Source: Stenogyne calaminthoides
Taxonomy: Eukaryota > Streptophyta > Magnoliopsida > Lamiales > Lamiaceae
Assembly (NCBI GenBank): GCA_037126765.1
Contig: JBBCBC010000026.1
Span: 29,497,698-29,561,697 of the forward strand
Reading direction: 5' to 3'
Length of the DNA: 64,000 nucleotides
Position numbers and translations under genes: made by a program. The notes under the pieces were generated by a model. The model worked only from the letters and a program-made list of their open reading frames with translations, had not been told where the DNA came from and did not search any database. This document shows, one piece after another, positions 11,547 to 24,562 of the stretch (position 1 is the first letter of the stretch; the number at the start of each line of letters is the position of its first letter).

Positions 11547-13445
11547 TACTCCAAAAACACTAAAAAAATCAGAAAACAAGCAAATAAAGTGTCATTCCAG
11601 TGATGAACAAACATAAAGGTTATCTTCTGCAATTTCAAAAGAATTTCCCCATAAAAATCCCAACCATCAAAATTAGCTATGTGCTTGTCTAAGCTGGTGT
11701 TTATTACCTGCAACTTATTGATTATGATACACACAGTATGCAAGCTTTGCAATGGGCACCTTCTTCAACTCCTACTCCTCCAACTGGAAGCTTAATTTTA
11801 TATAGATCTGCATGAAGAATCATTAGTCTACAAGCACCACGAAGAAACTCCTGGCATAATCACGTTACAAGCAAATTCCATAAACACAGGATTTATTTCT
11901 TGAGAATCACTAAAAAAAAGTGGTAAAATTTCTGTTTTATGGTGATTTGTGATTTCTTGAGTTTCAAAGTTTGGTTCCCTCGAATTTATGTGTTTAACAA
12001 AAATTGCCATCGAATCTTCTAATTATTTGGTAAGATTCGCAGCAATCTTTCTGGTTTTAGTTTTGGTAAGATTCGGTCTCAATCTTTCAGCAAATTTTAG
12101 GAATTTCTTTTTTGGGAATTTTTGGTAGGTAGATTGACGTTAACTGACACGTCACGGCGTTTGTATCAAAATTGTGAATGGGACACGTGTCATGCATCCT
12201 TGACGTGGAACAGTAAATTGGAATACTGTGTTGGAACAGGGGATCCGAACCGGCATGGACCAAGTCTTTAATATTGCAAGAATTTTTAGTCATTTTACCA
12301 AGTTTTATATATATATATATATAACTCTCTCACAATTAAGCTCATTCATAGTATATTTTTTATCATTACACTTATCAATTAATATCATTACATTTATAAA
12401 TTGAGATCATAACATTACATGTTATAAGTTTCAATTTATAAAAGTAATGGTATCAGTTTATAAGTGTAATGATATCAATTCATAATATGAACCAGCTTCA
12501 CATTACAGTTTGTTTTTTTATTTTTAATCTTTTTTTTTCGAAAACCGTTTTGTCGAGAATTTAACAAATTGTTCTGCGATTTATATATATTTCTTGTAAA
12601 TAGAAATAGTTAATATTATTGGAATTTTTTATTTTCTTATAATGTCATATGAAGATTAATTAATATGTAGGTTGTTTAGTAATTTATACTATCTAGCTAG
12701 TGAGTTGATGACTTGATGAGGTATCGGTAGCAGAATTCAAAATCGATCTATCCAAATTCTAATGCAGAAATGCTAATATAAATAAGGTTCAGTCCAGATA
12801 ATCAGATTCAAGACCCCGTAGCACTAATGTTTTAATACATTAATTAAATTGTATTAAATGCATCGTTTAAATAATAATGACTCATATACCAACTATCATA
12901 TATATTATAATATATGCCAAAACAACATTATATGAAAATTAAGCAACGTGGTGGCGTACACGATTTGGGTCGGCTGTACTTTGCATGTGCAAATAATTGA
13001 AAAATCTTCAATTTTAAAGGGATTGTTATGCTCCAGTGAAATTCGAATTTTATTAAAAAAGAGGACTAAAATTAATACCTACAGGATTAAAATTGAAAAA
13101 ATAAAAGACTATAGGACTAAAAATAAATTCATCATAAGCTGCAAGATTAGTTTTAAATTTTTCACAGCTCACGATTAAATCAACGAACTCACATTAATGC
13201 AAAGTAAATTTAGGATTTAAAGACTCCTACATATCAAATATTAGAAAGTGTTTATCCAAGCATAAATATTAAAATGGAGCGTTTCACACAAAACTCCCCA
13301 TGTACATATAAAATAACAATAATTAATGTTCATTTCGATATAATTCTTGGAATGCCGCATCTAATTACAAGTCAAATTTGTCGAAACCTAAATCATGTTC
13401 ATTCAATACTGTGAAAATTCAGCTTCTTTAATAACTACAACAGTT
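11547..13445. other. Intergenic, AT-rich, no gene seen
   Basis: Apart from the foldback at 12346-12490 and a short AT tract at about 12307-12322, I see nothing that supports a gene. A short near-repeat of GGTAAGATTCG lies at about 12028-12080. Confidence 0.5.
12346..12490. repeat. Foldback (inverted-repeat) element
   Basis: Arms at about 12346-12405 and 12430-12490 are near-perfect inverted copies built on ATCATTACACTTAT and TTTATAAATTGA. The length and AT-rich structure suggest a small MITE. A related but weaker sequence lies at about 30060-30170. Confidence 0.65.
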
Positions 13446-14596
13446 TTATTCCCGAATAAACCATGGTATAATAAAAGCAAGAACGAGGCAGGTGAGCACG
13501 ACTTTGTATAAAGATTTTTTACAACGTCGTGCTCGGCTGTTCTCGTCGTAACCGTCGAGAGTAGCTGATGTCAGTCTCATCTCATTCCACTCGATCATGA
13601 ATGCTAAAATATCTTCATCGTCGTTGACAACTATGTTTCTTGCCGTATTTCCACATATTTCACATAATCTGGGACGAAAGAAGTTAGCCTTTATTTGAAA
13701 CTAATATTGTTAGATAAAAAATAAGTAAATTAATGTATATGGTTTGCATTTTGTTCCATGCGTCTGTTTGCAATTTGGTTTTACATATTTCATATGTGAC
13801 ACATGAATCAATGATAAAATTACACACTAGAAAATTATTAGGTTATTGAGTGACAATATTATATTTTCGTAACCTGTAATCTTGAGAACTTTTCAACCTC
13901 GTCACAATTTTAAACTTAAAAAAAAAAGTAAAAATATGCAAAAATAATCATTTTTGGAATTTATACTTTTTCTTTTAATATCTTGTAAATCGTATATTGT
14001 TTTTAGTCATTTTTACTAAAATTGGCCTCAAATGTCAATGTGACACGAGCCACTTTCACAAAACGAGGCACTTACTTACTAAGGGTAATTTTGGTAAAAG
14101 TAATTAAAAATAGTATATATGTTATAAATTGCTAAAAACATAATATAAGGACAAAATATTGTACCCAACAAGTGCAACTTACAAGTCAAAGTGCATTTTT
14201 AAATAGTATTAGTTGGTTTCACAGTAAAATATTCATTATGCATTAGATAAGTCTTCGATTTTACTATTCATTCTTGATTTCACGAGAGAAATCGAGACGA
14301 AGTTACCTATTTCCCTTCAGCGAAAACCATGCCTCGGCGCCGTTGTGATGCGAAAGTCCAAGCTCTCCTCTGCAATCGCAGCCAAGCGGGATGAGCTCCG
14401 AGCCCGACCCGGTTGAATCCCCACTGCTAAAATGGCAAATCCTGCAAACTTTTTCTTCTTTCGGGCTTTCACTATTTAAATCCATTACAACCTCGTAATT
14501 TAGTGCCGTATTTGCAACACTTTCTTTAGCTCTTGATGCTCCATTTTCTACTTCTTCTGGATTTCTTGAACCACCTTCATATAATCCAACTTCCAT
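13446..14596 (-). CDS. RINGv (RING-CH) domain membrane protein, one zinc ligand missing
   Basis: Two exons: 14596-14307 and 13668-13446, joined at a GT-AG intron that splits an Arg codon; predicted 170 aa. The start is the ATG at 14594-14596. An acidic N-terminus (residues 1-50) precedes the RINGv domain: VCRICHF (C-x2-C), LGCDC (C-x-C), seven residues to His, then HHNGAEAW, and LCEICG (C-x2-C). The family pattern is C4HC3; the Cys expected two residues after the His is Gly (GGC). The C-terminus has a hydrophobic segment (VVLTCLVLAFIIPWF) ending FIRE, so it is probably tail-anchored. RINGv proteins are usually membrane E3 ubiquitin ligases; whether this one binds the second zinc is doubtful. 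A Cys-to-Gly change needs one base change (TGC to GGC). Confidence 0.85.
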
Positions 14597-17500
14597 TTTC
14601 AATCTACAATTATTTTACGTACCTTTTATTAATTGGCCTGCAATTATTTTTTTGGATCTCCAAATTTTTTGAACTCTTGAATGCAAGATTATGTATCTTT
14701 ACTAATATAGGAGAAGAAATTATTGTAAATATTGAGGAGAGAAATTGTATTTTTAGACTTGTGCAAATTCTAAAATCAAGTTGACTAAATTAATTGGTGT
14801 ACTAATTCCCATCGATTTGAAGCTTGTAAGAAAGAACCAACCAAAACATGATCAGAGTTCTTTGATATACAACTTTAACAAGTATGTGAGTGCAAGTTGT
14901 AACATTATCTAGTCATATTTTATAGAATAAAAACTATTCTTTCTAGAATTGTTTAATGTTTGATTAGTTATGATATGAATTCAAACTGTGTGTATATTTA
15001 TTTTTCTATTTTTAAATTCAATTCACATTTTTTTCTGGCTAATTGATTTAATTTAACCGTCTTATTTGTCGGTAAGAAAATGGTATCGATCCTATTGAAA
15101 TTGGGGATAAATAAGTAGTGGGTATAAGAAGAATTCATGAGTTGAATTAGAGTGTTATTAATGTTTAAATGGCTATTGGATGATCCTAATTAAAATGGGT
15201 GAATCTCATTTACATTCAGTGCACCGTGCATTCATAGTTCATTTTAGAATCGTGCAATTTATTATATTAAAAAGTTTTAATTAATTTATATTGAATCGTG
15301 TAATTATTTTTCCATATTAATAGTTGCATGTTTCAGTGTAAATAAATTACACTTTTTTTAAATAACAAAATTACACTATTTTTATAATAGTTAGCCAATT
15401 AATATATATCATTGAAAAACGCGATTTTTCTTGCAAACAACATAGCATTATATTTAGAGTTGACAAAAGTTTTACCATGTCTCTGTTTACGAACATGAGT
15501 ACATAGAAATATCTTGTAATTTCCACAAACACGTACAAATATAAAATATATGTATACTAGACATACTCTTATAACTAAATCAAACTTAAAACATGTATTA
15601 TTAATTTAAATGGATCACCTGCAGTGCCCATGTGTATTATCTCCATTTCAAAGCACAATACACTTTTTTCTGGCCAAATTTTTTTTGAGATAATGAGAAT
15701 TACTCTTATTAATATTAGTATTTGATAATTTTGATGGGTATGTAATGAGAATAGATAATTGATTATGCTACTTTCATCACTCACTTAACCTATGTTTTTA
15801 CGAACAGTTGAATACATAGAAATATCTAATAAATATTATATATATATAATATGCATAAATTTTTTAAAATCAAAATATATAAAATGATATGAATATAAAT
15901 ATCTAAAGACAAACTTCAAAGTTCAAACTTAAATTTCTAAACATAATAGAAATGTCCATTAACATAAATAGTTCCAACTTTCAAATTTTAATTTCCAAAC
16001 ATAATAGAAATGTCATCAACAATACAAAAGTCACAAGTATTCATTTTTATTTTTATTTTCTGATATTTAAAATTTCAGAGATCAATACTAAAATAGTGTT
16101 GAGATGATATTATAATTTTTTTTTTATTTTTTAACAGAGGAGATGATATTATAATTACAATTGAATTCATTAAATTTAATTTTTTAGAAACCTTCTAAAA
16201 TAACATTTTAAAATTTGGAGTACATTTAAATTCTTTTTAAGAAAAATACATATTAATTGTATTTTATAAATGAAAAATGAAAAGCAAAGCCCAAGAAAAT
16301 TGATAAATGGGTTGGGTTGGAAGGAAACAAAAAAGGACCCGGTTAAAAAACCTAATCTACAAAATACAAATTGATAAATAAATTTTGAAATTGAAAGGAA
16401 AAAAACAAAAAAAAGGACCGGTTAAAAACCTAATCTTCTCTCACCCTCACTCATCTTCTCTCTCCCTCGGTCATTCTCCATTTCTTATTCTTCAAATATT
16501 ACCACCACCATTTTCACAACCATCCACCATCCACCATCCCACAACAATGCGGCGGCAGCCTGTGAGCAAAGCCATCCACCATCCACCATCCACAATAGGC
16601 GCCGCCCCACCAGACCACCATTTTTATGCTACTTTCATCATCTCCCGCGCCCCTTCGGCCAGCGTCGGGACGGCCTTTCCTTTTTTTTTTTTTTTTGGTT
16701 TTTTGTTGAAAACCGGTGAAAATCGGGCGGTTGATCCGGTTTTCACCGGTTTTCGAACGGTTTTTCCGGTTTTGAGGTGGACGGTCCAATAGCGGTTCTA
16801 TACACCTCTATTGGGCCGTTTTGGAGCGGTTCACCGGTCCGACCGGTCCGACCCGGTTTTTAAAACATAGCACTTAACCCTTCTCATATGATAACATTGT
16901 CGATCTTATAACCAAGCAATAGCAATGTAATCAATAATTTTATAGTGGTTGACCTCTCAATAATACTCATTATTATTACCATTTTCGAGTTATACCAAGC
17001 GTCTCTAAATTGAGATTTAATTAATATAAAAAGTAGTTCTAATGTGAAATTTGCACCGTGCCAAATATTTTTTTTACATTATCATTCAACAAAATGATTT
17101 GTATAAATATGTTTATGTATAATGTACATATATATCAAAGTTTTATGTAAACATGTTATACCTGCAAATTAGTTTCCATTTTGTGTGGATTTTTAAACCA
17201 TAATAGTTTCATAAAAAGTACTTCATGCTGTATATTTAAAATATATGTCATTAGTATATATAGTGTTCGCGTATTGAGCGAATTTTTTTAATTAAAAAAT
17301 TTAATATTTATAAGAAATAATATATTTAATAAATAAAATTTATGTGCATAAAAATATGCATATGTGACTACACATATATTAAGAAATTAATTGGTTTTTT
17401 AATGTACTTTTAATAAATTTTGTCCTTTTCTCATTAAAAGAATATATTTATCTAAATATTTTAATAATTTAAAAGGTAAATTTGAAAGAAATGCAATTAA

Positions 17501-17744
17501 TTTACATTAAAAAGTTTATGATATAAAAAAATTACATTAAAAAGTGCAAAAAAATCATCTAATTTGCAATGAAATTAAAGATGAAAACATCACAAATTTT
17601 GAATGGAAGAAGTTTTAGTTTGATAACAATGGGGATCCACTTATATAAAATATAAATTTTGACAGTGAAACTATATAATGAAATGTTATCATGGAGAATA
17701 AATATCAATTTTCAATAAAAATATCAGTTGAAAGAAAAATGATA
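14597..17744. other. Intergenic, AT-rich, repeat remnants
   Basis: No gene is supported. A partial GTGCACC foldback copy lies at about 15215-15350. A roughly 55-bp tandem duplication (TAAACATAATAGAAATGTC) lies at about 15912-16015. A pyrimidine-rich, CCACCATC-repetitive stretch at about 16430-16620 leads into ACCGG/CGGTTT-rich sequence at 16690-16865, a composition often seen at the edges of plant transposons. Confidence 0.5.
16640..16870. repeat. CGGTTT/ACCGGT-rich low-complexity sequence
   Basis: Repeated short words AACCGGT, CCGGTTTT and GACCGGTCCGACC dominate. The sequence is much more GC-rich than its surroundings. It could be a transposon end, but I could not define borders or a target duplication. 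Confidence 0.4.
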
Positions 17745-17911
17745 TTCCCCTTATCTCAATCTTAACTACACTATTTCTATTTTAGGCGCCTCAATCTTAA
17801 CTACACATTTCCTTAAATGGAGATACCTACTTTATCACTTTATCATATAAAATATTAATAAACAATTTTTTCTACTCCCAACATTTTATAACTTTATCAC
17901 ATAAAATACTA

Positions 17912-18385
17912 CTCTCTTTGTCCTAATTTCGATTGTCCACTTTTCATAAACAGTCGTCCTAATTTTGTTTGGTCATTTCCTAAAAAGAAAATAAAACAAC
18001 TTTCAATACTATTTAATATTATTATTTATCTCCACCAAATCCACTTTACACCATTTAATATTATTATTTATCTCCATCAAACTCACTTTAATCACTTTAC
18101 ACAATTTAATAATATTATCTCTTCTTCTTTTTTTTTTGATCGGACAAAGTTAGTTGTTAGTAGTTAGTACATCAAGCACCCAAACACTCCACAAATTCAC
18201 CAAGCCACCTTATAACTCTCATACTCTAATTTGTTCTCAAAGGGAATCGAATATGGGTCTCCCACTCAATTGAGGAACCCAGTGGTCAGGTGGGCTAAGC
18301 CATCCTGGTTAATATTATTATCTCCTATTTTTTCTTAATCTCCGTATCTACAGTAACCGAATAATAAAAACTAGGATGGAGGGAG
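17912..18385. mobile_element. Inner Stowaway-like MITE
   Basis: Ends CTCTCTTTGTCCTA and (inverted) CTCCCTCCATCCTA, flanked by TA at 17910-17911 and 18386-18387. The interior has AATATTATTATTTATCTCC repeats. A second, truncated member of the family is at about 32305-32458. The element is split by the SINE at 18122-18309. Confidence 0.8.
18122..18309 (-). mobile_element. tRNA-derived SINE, copy 1
   Basis: Minus orientation: the head at the right reads CCAGGATGGCTTAGCCCACC, an A-box-like start, then a B-box-like TTCGATTCC, and the tail ends in a run of A (T-run on plus at about 18127-18138). It is flanked by a 15-bp target duplication with one mismatch, TAATAATATTATCTC at 18107-18121 and TAATATTATTATCTC at 18310-18324. 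It lies inside the inner MITE. Confidence 0.8.
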
Positions 18386-18504
18386 TAATAAACAATTTTT
18401 TTCTTAAACTTCGAGCACACAATAGCTAAGTAGTCAAGATTGGAACCGAGGGAGTACTTTATTTCCATATAAAAATACAAGTTTTTTTTGTTACACGAAA
18501 TAAA

Positions 18505-19020
18505 GACAAAGTATAGGGTGAACAAGTTTCACAGTGAAACTAATTAAGGAGTGTGATTTATATTACTAAAGAGTGTGACTTTTTACTATAAATGGGGTGA
18601 CTTTTTACTATAAAGGGTATTACTCATAAAAGTGAAGAGTGTAACTTATATTATAGCAGAGGGTGTCGTAGCGATAACTGAAGGGTGTGACTTACACTCC
18701 CTCTGTCCCAAACTCGTTTGAACATTCACTATTTGACTTATGTTTTAGCGAGCGAATTGTTTATTAATATTTTAAATGATAAAGATATTTTTAAGGTGGG
18801 GGATGATAGTGTTACCCCTCATCTATAATATCATGCCTTAAAAGTCACTTTATCATTTCATATACTATAAACAACTCGCTCAATAAAATACGAGCCAAAA
18901 AGTGAAATGTTCAAACGAGTACGGGACGGAGAGTGTATTACTAAAGGGTGTCACTTATATTACTAAAGAGTATGCCAGTAAAAAAAAAATCAATTTCACG
19001 ATTAACAAGTTTCACAGAAT
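18505..19020. repeat. Dispersed repeat with GTGTGA(C/T)TTATATTACTAAAG units, split by a MITE
   Basis: Repeated short units (GTGTGACTT...TACTATAAAGGGT) begin after AACAAGTTTCACAG and end before another AACAAGTTTCACAG. A second copy lies at about 30495-30775. The MITE at 18695-18935 has inserted into this copy. Confidence 0.55.
18695..18935. mobile_element. Stowaway-like MITE with 35-bp terminal inverted repeats
   Basis: Left CACTCCCTCTGTCCC and right (inverted) CACTCTCCGTCCCG, continuing as ACTCGTTTGAACATT on both arms; 241 bp. Flanked by TA at 18693-18694 and 18936-18937. It interrupts the GTGTGACTT repeat. Confidence 0.8.
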
Positions 19021-19167
19021 ACCAACTCCGAAATAAAAGAGAAGGTCTTATAAGACTGTTTTATATATATAAGACATTAATTTTTTTTTTTCATGTTTTT
19101 ATGGTACTTTCAAATTTTAAGTATAAAAAAAATAGTACCGCGTTCACGTCTCATACATGAGATCTAG

Positions 19168-19480
19168 AATGCTATTCGAGTGTTTCATTTTGTATTTGCT
19201 ATTTTTAATAAAAGTAAATGACAAGTGTAATAAATGACATTACAAATTAATATTAATGATATTTCTCATGTAAAATGAAATACAAAATGAAACACCAAGT
19301 GGAATAAATGATCTTGATTAGTTTTTGTAACTCGAATCCCTAATTTCATTTTGGTGTTTCATCGTTTTTAATACATGAAAAATGTAATAAATGACATTAC
19401 AAATCACCATGAATAATATTTGTCACACATGTTAATGATAATAAAATACAAAATGTAACACTAAAGAGTAATAAGCACTC
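19168..19480. repeat. Two adjacent foldback units with TTTCATTTTGTATT arms
   Basis: GTGTTTCATTTTGTATT at about 19180 and its inverse AATACAAAATGAAACAC at about 19279-19295 bound one unit. A second, related unit (GGTGTTTCATCG ... AATACAAAATGTAACAC) follows at about 19350-19465. Both contain GTAATAAATGACATTACAAAT. They look like two copies of one MITE. Confidence 0.55.
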
Positions 19481-20330
19481 ACTGGTCCCTCGAATTAATT
19501 GATCTTTGAGTCGGATACCCAATTAAAAAAAAAAGTGTAATAAGCACTCTTGATTGAGTTTTGTAACAATCATCATTAACGAGATACTATCTAAATCTAT
19601 CTTTTTGATTTTATGCATCCAATTAAATCAGTTTCTCATCAATTAGTATATCAAAATATTATATACCTTTATTTATTAATACTTGACCATGCTTATAATT
19701 ATGGAAAGATAATTAATATTTAAAAAAATGATACATTTTTGTTGATACTATCAAAGTGATAAATAATTAATAATATATTTTGGATAATATTAAATAAGTA
19801 ATTAAAAACATCATTTTAAATAAATAAGAGAGATAATTAAAAATGGAGATAGCATAAAATAATATGGCAAAATGGAATACTTTTTTGTGCAAATCGCCTC
19901 AATCACATTTAAAACCAAAATAGAATTCAAATATTAAAATTATGCAAATTCGGACGTACTTAGGAGTTAGGACATGCCCCATTAAATTTGACTTTCCCCA
20001 AAATAATACCGGAAATATTCTCAAGAGAACAAAGAAAGACCCTGGGAAATCAAGCATCGTAACAAAATACCCATTTCACCCTCCACACACATGCAAAAAT
20101 CCGAGCAGAAGGTCAACCATTTCAGGACAAGAACGTAAATTCAGCTCCAATCCAAATTCCGCAGCAAAAAAATGGGCGACCCACCCACCCCCAAAAGATC
20201 ACACATTTCGAGGCCAAAAAGCGCCATTAAAATAATCTTCGAGCACTCCGCCGACTCGCTCCCTCATCTTCTTCTCTCTTCACAAATTTGCTCTCGCTCG
20301 CCTTTTTATTCCATTTTTACAGAATTTCGA
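19481..20330. other. AT-rich spacer and probable promoter/5' UTR of the aminotransferase gene
   Basis: No separate gene is supported. The 5' leader just before 20331 is pyrimidine-rich (CTTCTTCTCTCTTCAC), usual for plant leaders. I could not pick a single convincing TATA box. Confidence 0.4.
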
Positions 20331-20537
20331 ATGGCGCACCTGATCCGGGCCGGGTTATCGGGTCGCCTAGCGAGGCCCGGCGTGGTCGGAGCCGCCCGAT
20401 CCATGTCGACAGCGTGGTGGCGCCACGTGGAGCCGGCTCCTAAAGATCCGATCCTCGGCGTTACGGAGGCTTTTCTAGCTGATCCCAGTCCTAGCAAAGT
20501 CAATGTTGGCGTTGTGAGTTTTCTTTTTAGCTTGATT

Positions 20538-21219
20538 TGAAAATGCTCTGTTTTTATTTTGCTACAGTTTTTTGAAATCTCTTATCTGTTTTTTTTTTTT
20601 TATATTTGATGGTGCGTCGTTTCTAGCTAGATCAGTGGTTTCGGTGGACTTGTGTTGACTGATGAAAGTTGAATTGCATTTAAATTCATCTTGTTCCCCT
20701 GTTTTCCGTTCATTTGTGGAATTTTAAAGATTTTCTTTTTATAGATATATAGAATTTTTTTTACTGATTTGGTGAAAATGCTCTGCTTTTATTTTGCTAG
20801 AGTTTTTGAAATCTCTCTGTTTTTCTCTTCTTTTTTGTTTTAATTTGATGATGCGGCCTTTCCAGCTAGATCAGTGATTTTGGTGGACTTGTGTTGACTG
20901 ATGAATGTTGAATTGCCTTTGAATTCATCTTGCTCCCCTGTTTTCCGTTGAATTATGGAATTTTGCAGATTTCTAATTTTTTTTATATATAGATGTGTAA
21001 TTATTTCTTGCGAATTTTGAAAAATTGATGGTTTTTTTACTGGTTTGGTGAAAAAGGTAGCGTATCGTGATAATAATAGAATTGCTTTTGAATTCATCTT
21101 ATTCCTCTGTTTTTCGTTCAATTGTGAAATTTTGCAGAATTTTCTTTTTATATATAGATGTGTAATTTTTTCTTTTGAATTTTGAAAAACTGAATGTTCT
21201 TTAATGTTTTGTTAAAAAG
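20538..21219 (+). repeat. Imperfect tandem duplication in intron 1 of the aminotransferase gene
   Basis: GAAAATGCTCTG...GTTGACTGATGAA...GTTTTCCGTT occurs at about 20539 and again at about 20774 (period about 235 bp); a third partial unit begins near 21090. At 21053-21085 the repeat carries AAAAAGGTAGCGTATCGTGAT, a decayed copy of the acceptor and first codons of exon 2 (21214-21235). Confidence 0.75.
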
Positions 21220-23191
21220 GGAGCGTATCGCGATGATAACGGAAAACCGGTGGTGCTGGAGTGCGTCAGAGAAGCCGAGGCGAGAATCGCCGGCAATCTC
21301 AACATGTAATGTTTTCTCATCTTTTGTGAATTAGTTTTCATCATTTCTCTAACTGTGTGCAATTCAACATTCGTGACGAATGCTTTTTGTGATGTTTATC
21401 GAATTTTGTCGTTGCGAATTGTTCTTCATATTTAATTAATTGCATCACACATATCCAAATTGATGGTCAAAACATATCCTATGGTGTGGGATGGATTAAG
21501 ATTGTTGCTCCTTATCCTTGCAAGAATTTCACATTAAAGTCAAAAGTAGTTGTTAGGTAGTTAATTAAGGTCTAGAAATCTTCCTTGCGTGTGTTTTCAA
21601 TGCATTTCTTTTCAAGCTGCAACTGTGCAGTGGTCCCATTTATCTAACTTTTAATCCATCCTCATTTCTACGTGCTTTTTTTTATTCTCCCTTTTGTGAG
21701 GAGCTAGTGGATGTGGATTCCTGATGGTGATTTTTTCACTGCTTTCAGAAAAATAGAAATGAGATATATGACATATGTGTGGAAAAATAAATAAAATCGA
21801 CAGTTTTATGTTGCTAGGCGTCACGTCACATATGTTCTTGTGTGGCCACTTTATTCTCTAGTTGGCAAACGAGGATGGATTTGCAAATTGCAAAATTAAA
21901 TCATGTCAGAAATTTAAGATATATTCTAGGATAATAAGCAGCGAATTGCTTCTACTTCAAACAATGTTTTGTTCACTGTAGTATTAGTGTATAGTTCTGA
22001 AATTACCTGTACCAAGTAAATAGCATTTACCTGTTTATTTTATTTGGAAAAAAAAAATTGCTCCTTTTGTCCTATGTCGACAAGAGATGATCCTCATGTT
22101 GGTCTAAGTATGATAACGAAAAATCCATGCAAACAATAAACATTAACATGTTCTGTGTAAGAAATTGCAAAACGATCTTGTTACACTTGGTGGAATAAAG
22201 TGACAGTAACCATCACAGTTAATTATATAAAGGATTATGTGATCTTGTTCTTGACAAAAACTTCTGGTAACAGTAGTTCACGTGAACTCTTTTTTTAATC
22301 CAAATATCACCGTTGTGTATATAAAGTGTCACTGTTATGCATACGAAGTGTCACTGTTTAAATATTGCTTTAGTGACACTTCATATGCACAAAAGTGACA
22401 CTCGAAAAAGAGAGTTCAAGTGAAGCCGGGTTCACAAAAGACCTACTCAGTGTTCTTATATGCATCTCTCTGTCCTCTCTATTAATTCACAATTATATAT
22501 ATTTATTGAAAATAAGACACTTTGTTTGGTTCAGGGAATATCTTCCTATGGGAGGAAGTGTGAATATGGTTGACGAGACTCTAAAGCTTGCTTATGGAGA
22601 AAATTCTGATTTAATTAAAGATAAATGAATCGCAGCAGTACAGGCTCTTTCAGGAACTGGTGCATGCAGGCTCTTTGCCGACTTCCAAAAGCGTTTCTCC
22701 CCCGATTCTCAGATCTATATTCCGGTTCCCACCTGGTCCGAGTTAGTATTTCTTCCCCTATTATCCAGTCTGTTTGTTCGTAACTTTTTTGTCGATTTTC
22801 ATAACTCATTCATGATTTATTATTGACACTTTGCCAGCCATCACAACATCTGGAGAGATGCCGATGTCCCTCAGAGAACATACCATTATTATCATCCAGA
22901 ATCGAGGGGGTTGAACTTTTCTGCATTGATTGATGACATAAAGGTATGCATCACTTCGATCATCTAGAACTGAGGGGGTCGCTTGATTAAAAAAATCAAT
23001 GGGAATGAGTATGAGTAATATGGTGGTTAATGTGAATAAAAGATGATTTCATCATGCTCTGTACGGGGCAATTAGACTAAGCATAAGTTAATTATTACTC
23101 TCATTTTGATTAATTACCTCCCCTCCTATAACCATTTCTCCTCAATCGTTTCATTATTCATTTCTCCTCAAATCTCATTACCATTGCATAA

Positions 23192-23440
<249 letters not shown>

Positions 23441-23457
23441 TAATAGTATGGAATTAA

Positions 23458-23640
<183 letters not shown>

Positions 23641-24562
23641 TAATTCTCTAACTAGACTAATCCCACCTTCAAAATCCTAAAATCAATTACTTTCATCGCT
23701 TAACGCCAATTCTTCAAGCATTACAATTGTGTACTTATATCGTGCTCTTGTTTAAATACTTTTGATATTGATTGCAGTGTGGTTTGTGAGGACGAGAAAC
23801 AAGCTGTGGCAGTGAAAAGTTAGTTGCAGCAACTCGCAAGACCCATGTACAGTAATCCGCCCGTTCATGGTGCTCTCATCGTTTCCACCATTCTTGGCAA
23901 TCCCGATTTGAAAAAATTATGGCTGGTGGAAGTTCAAGTAAGTTAGTGCCTTATTTTGCAGTAATAATTGCTTTAATGTGGTTATTAATTAACCGAACTT
24001 ATGAAGGACTTTGATTGAAAATTATTTCCAATCGAACGTACTCTACTCTTTAGTCCAATAAAAGCCAAAATGCTCTTTCGATCCATCATCTTTGAATCCG
24101 TTCAATGTCTTCTCCAGGGAATGGCTGATCGCATTATAGGGATGAGAACTGCTCTACGAGAAAATCTCGAAAAGTTGGGTTCTCCTCTCTCATGGGAACA
24201 CATAACCAAACAGGTCATTGCAATTTATTTCCCTCACTTTATTATTATGTTCAATTTCTTGAAATTTTATCCTTCATATCTAAATATATTTTTCTTGGTA
24301 GCAGATTGGCATGTTTTGCAATAGTGGAATGACACCTGAACAAGTAGACCACCTCACAAAAGAATATCACATTTACATGACTCGTAATGGACGTATCAGG
24401 TACCATAATTACTCGATTTAAATCCCCATAGTTACGTTCCGTTTTTCCATTTACAATGTTTTATTCTAATTTTATCGACTCTAATACAGTATGGCTGGAG
24501 TGACTAGTGGTAACATTGGTTACTTGGTGAACGCTATACATGAGGTTACTAAATCGGGTTAG

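Larger units (their letters stand above)
17745..18454. mobile_element. Outer Stowaway-like MITE (contains a second MITE and a SINE)
   Basis: Left end TTCCCCTTATCTCAATCTT and right end (inverted) CTCCCTCGGTTCCAATCTT align base for base, each followed by (A/G)ACTAC. Both ends are flanked by TA (17743-17744 and 18455-18456), the Stowaway target duplication. Removing the nested insertion leaves about 235 bp. Confidence 0.7.

Noticed and set aside
16385..16792. 135-codon open frame
   Set aside because: Pro/His/Ser-rich translation of CCACCATC and CGGTTT low-complexity repeats; no domain, no splice context.
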